Assembly (NCBI RefSeq): GCF_000830885.1
Contig: NZ_CP006951.1
Span: 186,001-250,000, forward strand
Source: Dehalococcoides mccartyi CG5
Lineage (GTDB): Bacteria; Chloroflexota; Dehalococcoidia; Dehalococcoidales; Dehalococcoidaceae
Length of the DNA stretch: 64,000 nucleotides
Direction of reading: 5' to 3'
Shown: in pieces, positions 62,065-64,000 of the stretch
How positions within the stretch are numbered: position 1 is the stretch's first letter
Layout: each line of letters starts with the position of its first letter
Program-made: the position numbers and the translations under genes
Notes under the pieces: model-generated
Database searches by the model: none
What the model saw: only the letters and a program-made list of their open reading frames with translations
What the model was told of the DNA's origin: nothing

Positions 62065-62700
62065 ATGTTAAGCGATAGTTCAAAGAAAATTAAAAAAGAA
62101 GTTGAAGCCATAAACTCTGAGTTCAAGACAATAGTTGGTTGTGGTGAAGCAAAATGCCCTAAACTGAAAAGATTGAGACTGGCAAGTACGCCGGATATTA
62201 CTCTGACGGTTATGATAGAAATACCCAAGGGTAGCCGGAATAAATATGAATATGATAAAGAACGCAAGGTAATCAAGTTTGACCGTATGCTTTTCTCGGC
62301 TGTCCATTATCCCAGTGATTACGGTTTCATTGTGGATACTTTGGCCGAAGACGGGGACCCCCTTGATGCCTTGGTTTTAGTTTGGGAGCCTACCTTTCCC
62401 GGTTGTATGATAGAAACTAAACCGGTGGGGCTTTTCAAAATGTACGATGAAAAAGGCCCGGATGCCAAGTTATTGTGCGTACCCATTGGTGACCCGCACT
62501 TTAACTTCATTCGTGACCTTTCGGATGTGCCTCCCCACCTGCTGAAGGAAATATTCCATTTCTTTAACATATATAAAGAGCTGGAATCCAAAAAGACAGG
62601 TGTTGAAGGTTGGGAAGACCGCGAATCAGCCATTAAGACTTACTGGGAGTCTCACCAGAGGTATCTGGATACACTTAAAGACACAAAAAAAGTGAAATAA
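62065..62700 (+). CDS. ppa: Inorganic pyrophosphatase, family I
   Basis: A 211-residue soluble pyrophosphatase: MIEIPKGSRNKYEYDKE, VHYPSDYGFI, and the metal-binding EDGDPLDALVLV. The first 48 residues precede the usual start of the family and include CGEAKCP; the upstream ATG has GGAGG, so this extension seems real. TATTAT about 12 nt before GGAGG suggests a short leader. It converges on proS across a shared terminator. Confidence 0.94.
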   Translation: MLSDSSKKIKKEVEAINSEFKTIVGCGEAKCPKLKRLRLASTPDITLTVMIEIPKGSRNKYEYDKERKVIKFDRMLFSAVHYPSDYGFIVDTLAEDGDPLDALVLVWEPTFPGCMIETKPVGLFKMYDEKGPDAKLLCVPIGDPHFNFIRDLSDVPPHLLKEIFHFFNIYKELESKKTGVEGWEDRESAIKTYWESHQRYLDTLKDTKKVK

Positions 62701-62704
62701 TAAA

Positions 62705-62730
62705 AAGGGGCTTTTAAAGCCCCTTAAATT
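62705..62730. terminator. Bidirectional terminator between ppa and proS
   Basis: AAGGGGCTTT and AAAGCCCCTT (62705-62725) form the stem. The reverse strand continues TTTTTATTA and the forward strand AAATTTTAT, so it can serve both convergent genes. Confidence 0.82.
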
Positions 62731-62765
62731 TTATCTGTTATATAGATTTATACCGGTCAGAGGGG

Positions 62766-64000
62766 TTATAAATCACTCTCTGATTTGATGGTGGCTATTA
62801 CCCTTTCCACTATACTATCCAGCGGAACAAGCTCGGATTCCTTGTTTCGGCGGAGTTTAAATTCCACCCCGCCCTTATCCAGATTGCGGGGGCTGATAGT
62901 CAGCCTGAGGGGTATGCCCAGCAGGTCTGCATCGTTAAATTTAACCCCGGCTGTAAGCTCACGGTCATCAAACAGCACTTCAATGCTTTTGGCTTCCAGT
63001 TCTTTATATATTTTTTCAGCGCTTTCGCGGACAACGGGGTTATCCAGAAAAAGCCCGCAGATATACACCTGATACGGGGCAATTGGCATAGGCCAGATAA
63101 TACCTTTTTCGTCATGGTTTTGCTCTATGGCGGCGGCCAGCAGCCGTCCTACCCCCATACCGTAGCAACCCATAATAATGGGGTGGCTGACACCCTCTGC
63201 GTCAGTGAAGTTTGCCCCGAAACGTTCGGAAAGGAATGTCCCCAGTTTGAAAATATGCCCCACTTCCACCCCCCGTTTGGAGGCGAAAGTACCGTCACAG
63301 AAGGGGCAGGCCGAGCCTTCGGCAGCCAGAGCAATATCCGCCATTTTATCCGCCCTGAAATCCCGCCCGCAGTTGACGTTTTTCAGGTGAAAGCCGTCTT
63401 TATTGGCACCGGCTACGAAGTTAGAGCCGTTTTCAACAGAGTCATCTGCAACTATCAGGATATTTTTTAAGCCTACCGGTGATGCCGAACCTGCCACTAC
63501 TCCGGCGGCCTTGACTTCACCGTCTTCCGCCAGACGCAGGTCATTGCACTTAAGCAGGTTTTTAAGCTTTACCTCGTTTATATCCAAATCTCCCCGAATA
63601 ACAGCCATTACAAACTTGCCGTCTGCCATATAGAAGACCGCTTTGAGGGTGTTTTCAGGTTTGACCGCAAGAAAACGGGCTACGTCTGAAATAGCTTTCT
63701 GTCCGGGAGTGGCTACTTCTTCCAAATCTTTCAGGGTTTCTTTGGGCAGGGTTTTCTTTTTGAATACAGCTTTTTCGGCATTGGCGGCGTAGCTGCATTT
63801 CGGGCAGTAGATGATACTGTCTTCACCGCTTTCAGCTACAATCATAAACTCATGTGAGGCCTTGCCGCCTATAGCTCCGCTGTCCGCGTCTATCACCATA
63901 GATTCCAGACCGCAACGGCGGTAAACACTTTCGTAGGCCTGTTTCATGGTCTGATAGCTGTCATCCAACCCTTCGGGGCTGGCGTCAAAGCTGTACATAT
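62766..64000 (-). CDS. proS: Prolyl-tRNA synthetase, N-terminus beyond the window
   Basis: The reverse frame is open to the right edge (411 codons). It shows MYSFDASPEGLDDSY (motif 2 region), the YbaK-like editing insert (about 85-215, AVKPENTLKAVFYMADG, GVVAGSASPVGL), motif 3 CYGMGVGRLLAAAIEQ and the anticodon-binding domain (ELTAGVKFNDADLLGIPLRLTIS). This is the bacterial type with INS editing domain. About 150 N-terminal residues, including motif 1, lie outside. Two cysteine pairs (CPKCSY, CPFCDG) flank the insert. Confidence 0.96.
   Translation of the reverse strand, partial: MYSFDASPEGLDDSYQTMKQAYESVYRRCGLESMVIDADSGAIGGKASHEFMIVAESGEDSIIYCPKCSYAANAEKAVFKKKTLPKETLKDLEEVATPGQKAISDVARFLAVKPENTLKAVFYMADGKFVMAVIRGDLDINEVKLKNLLKCNDLRLAEDGEVKAAGVVAGSASPVGLKNILIVADDSVENGSNFVAGANKDGFHLKNVNCGRDFRADKMADIALAAEGSACPFCDGTFASKRGVEVGHIFKLGTFLSERFGANFTDAEGVSHPIIMGCYGMGVGRLLAAAIEQNHDEKGIIWPMPIAPYQVYICGLFLDNPVVRESAEKIYKELEAKSIEVLFDDRELTAGVKFNDADLLGIPLRLTISPRNLDKGGVEFKLRRNKESELVPLDSIVERVIATIKSESDL

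Overview
The window looks like a chromosome segment of an obligate organohalide-respiring Dehalococcoidia bacterium, most likely Dehalococcoides mccartyi. The reasons are two rdhA/rdhB pairs with Tat leaders, a large corrinoid-salvage operon, B12-dependent class II ribonucleotide reductase, and a division cluster (mraZ-rsmH-ftsA-ftsZ) with no mur genes among its members. The identification rests on gene content and protein recognition only; no database search was run.

Region 1 (1-9.7 kb) is an organohalide-respiration region. A PAS protein runs off the left edge, divergent from rdhA1-rdhB1. A reverse-strand group follows, in order of transcription: a degenerate B12-binding-fold protein, a DUF1638-PAS protein, a histidine kinase and an OmpR-type regulator. 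It diverges from rdhA2-rdhB2, which is followed by an FMN-binding NosR/RdhC-like membrane protein. The kinase appears to be separated from its own PAS domain by one in-frame TAA.

Region 2 (9.77-21.5 kb) is a tightly packed forward operon and the most unusual part of the window. It holds a PP-loop ATPase, three paralogous radical-SAM enzymes, an orphan CbiE-like methylase, two CbiZ amidohydrolases, a class II RNR paralogue that has lost catalytic residues, CobA/BtuR, CbiB, a small unknown protein, a cysteine desulfurase and a BtuF-CbiE fusion. The recognised members (CbiZ, CobA, CbiB, BtuF-like) indicate cobamide salvage and remodelling, the cofactor RdhA needs. The other members suggest chemistry or sensing that is not described. 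I saw no cobalamin riboswitch.

Region 3 (21.6-35.9 kb) holds small membrane proteins, a flavin split-barrel protein, a Crp/Fnr regulator, tRNA-Ala(UGC), and a reverse-strand operon NurA - HAS-barrel-like protein - HerA - GNAT - patatin. It continues with a LysE exporter, a deacetylase-like protein, a CDF transporter, SecDF, a CCA/poly(A) polymerase family enzyme and an XRE regulator with a palindrome upstream.

Region 4 (36.1-64 kb) is mostly core: priA, rplS, trmD, mraZ-rsmH-ftsA-ftsZ (with MraZ boxes), nrdR-nrdJ (with tandem NrdR boxes), an NYN protein, a radical-SAM protein, yqeY-rpsU, a TIG-repeat surface protein, a small prophage scar, a zinc-ribbon protein, an RNase HI gene that seems to start with ATT, rnpB, ctpA, pheS-pheT, ppa and the 3' part of proS. 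Several genes here have a -10 element almost on the start codon, which suggests leaderless or nearly leaderless mRNAs.
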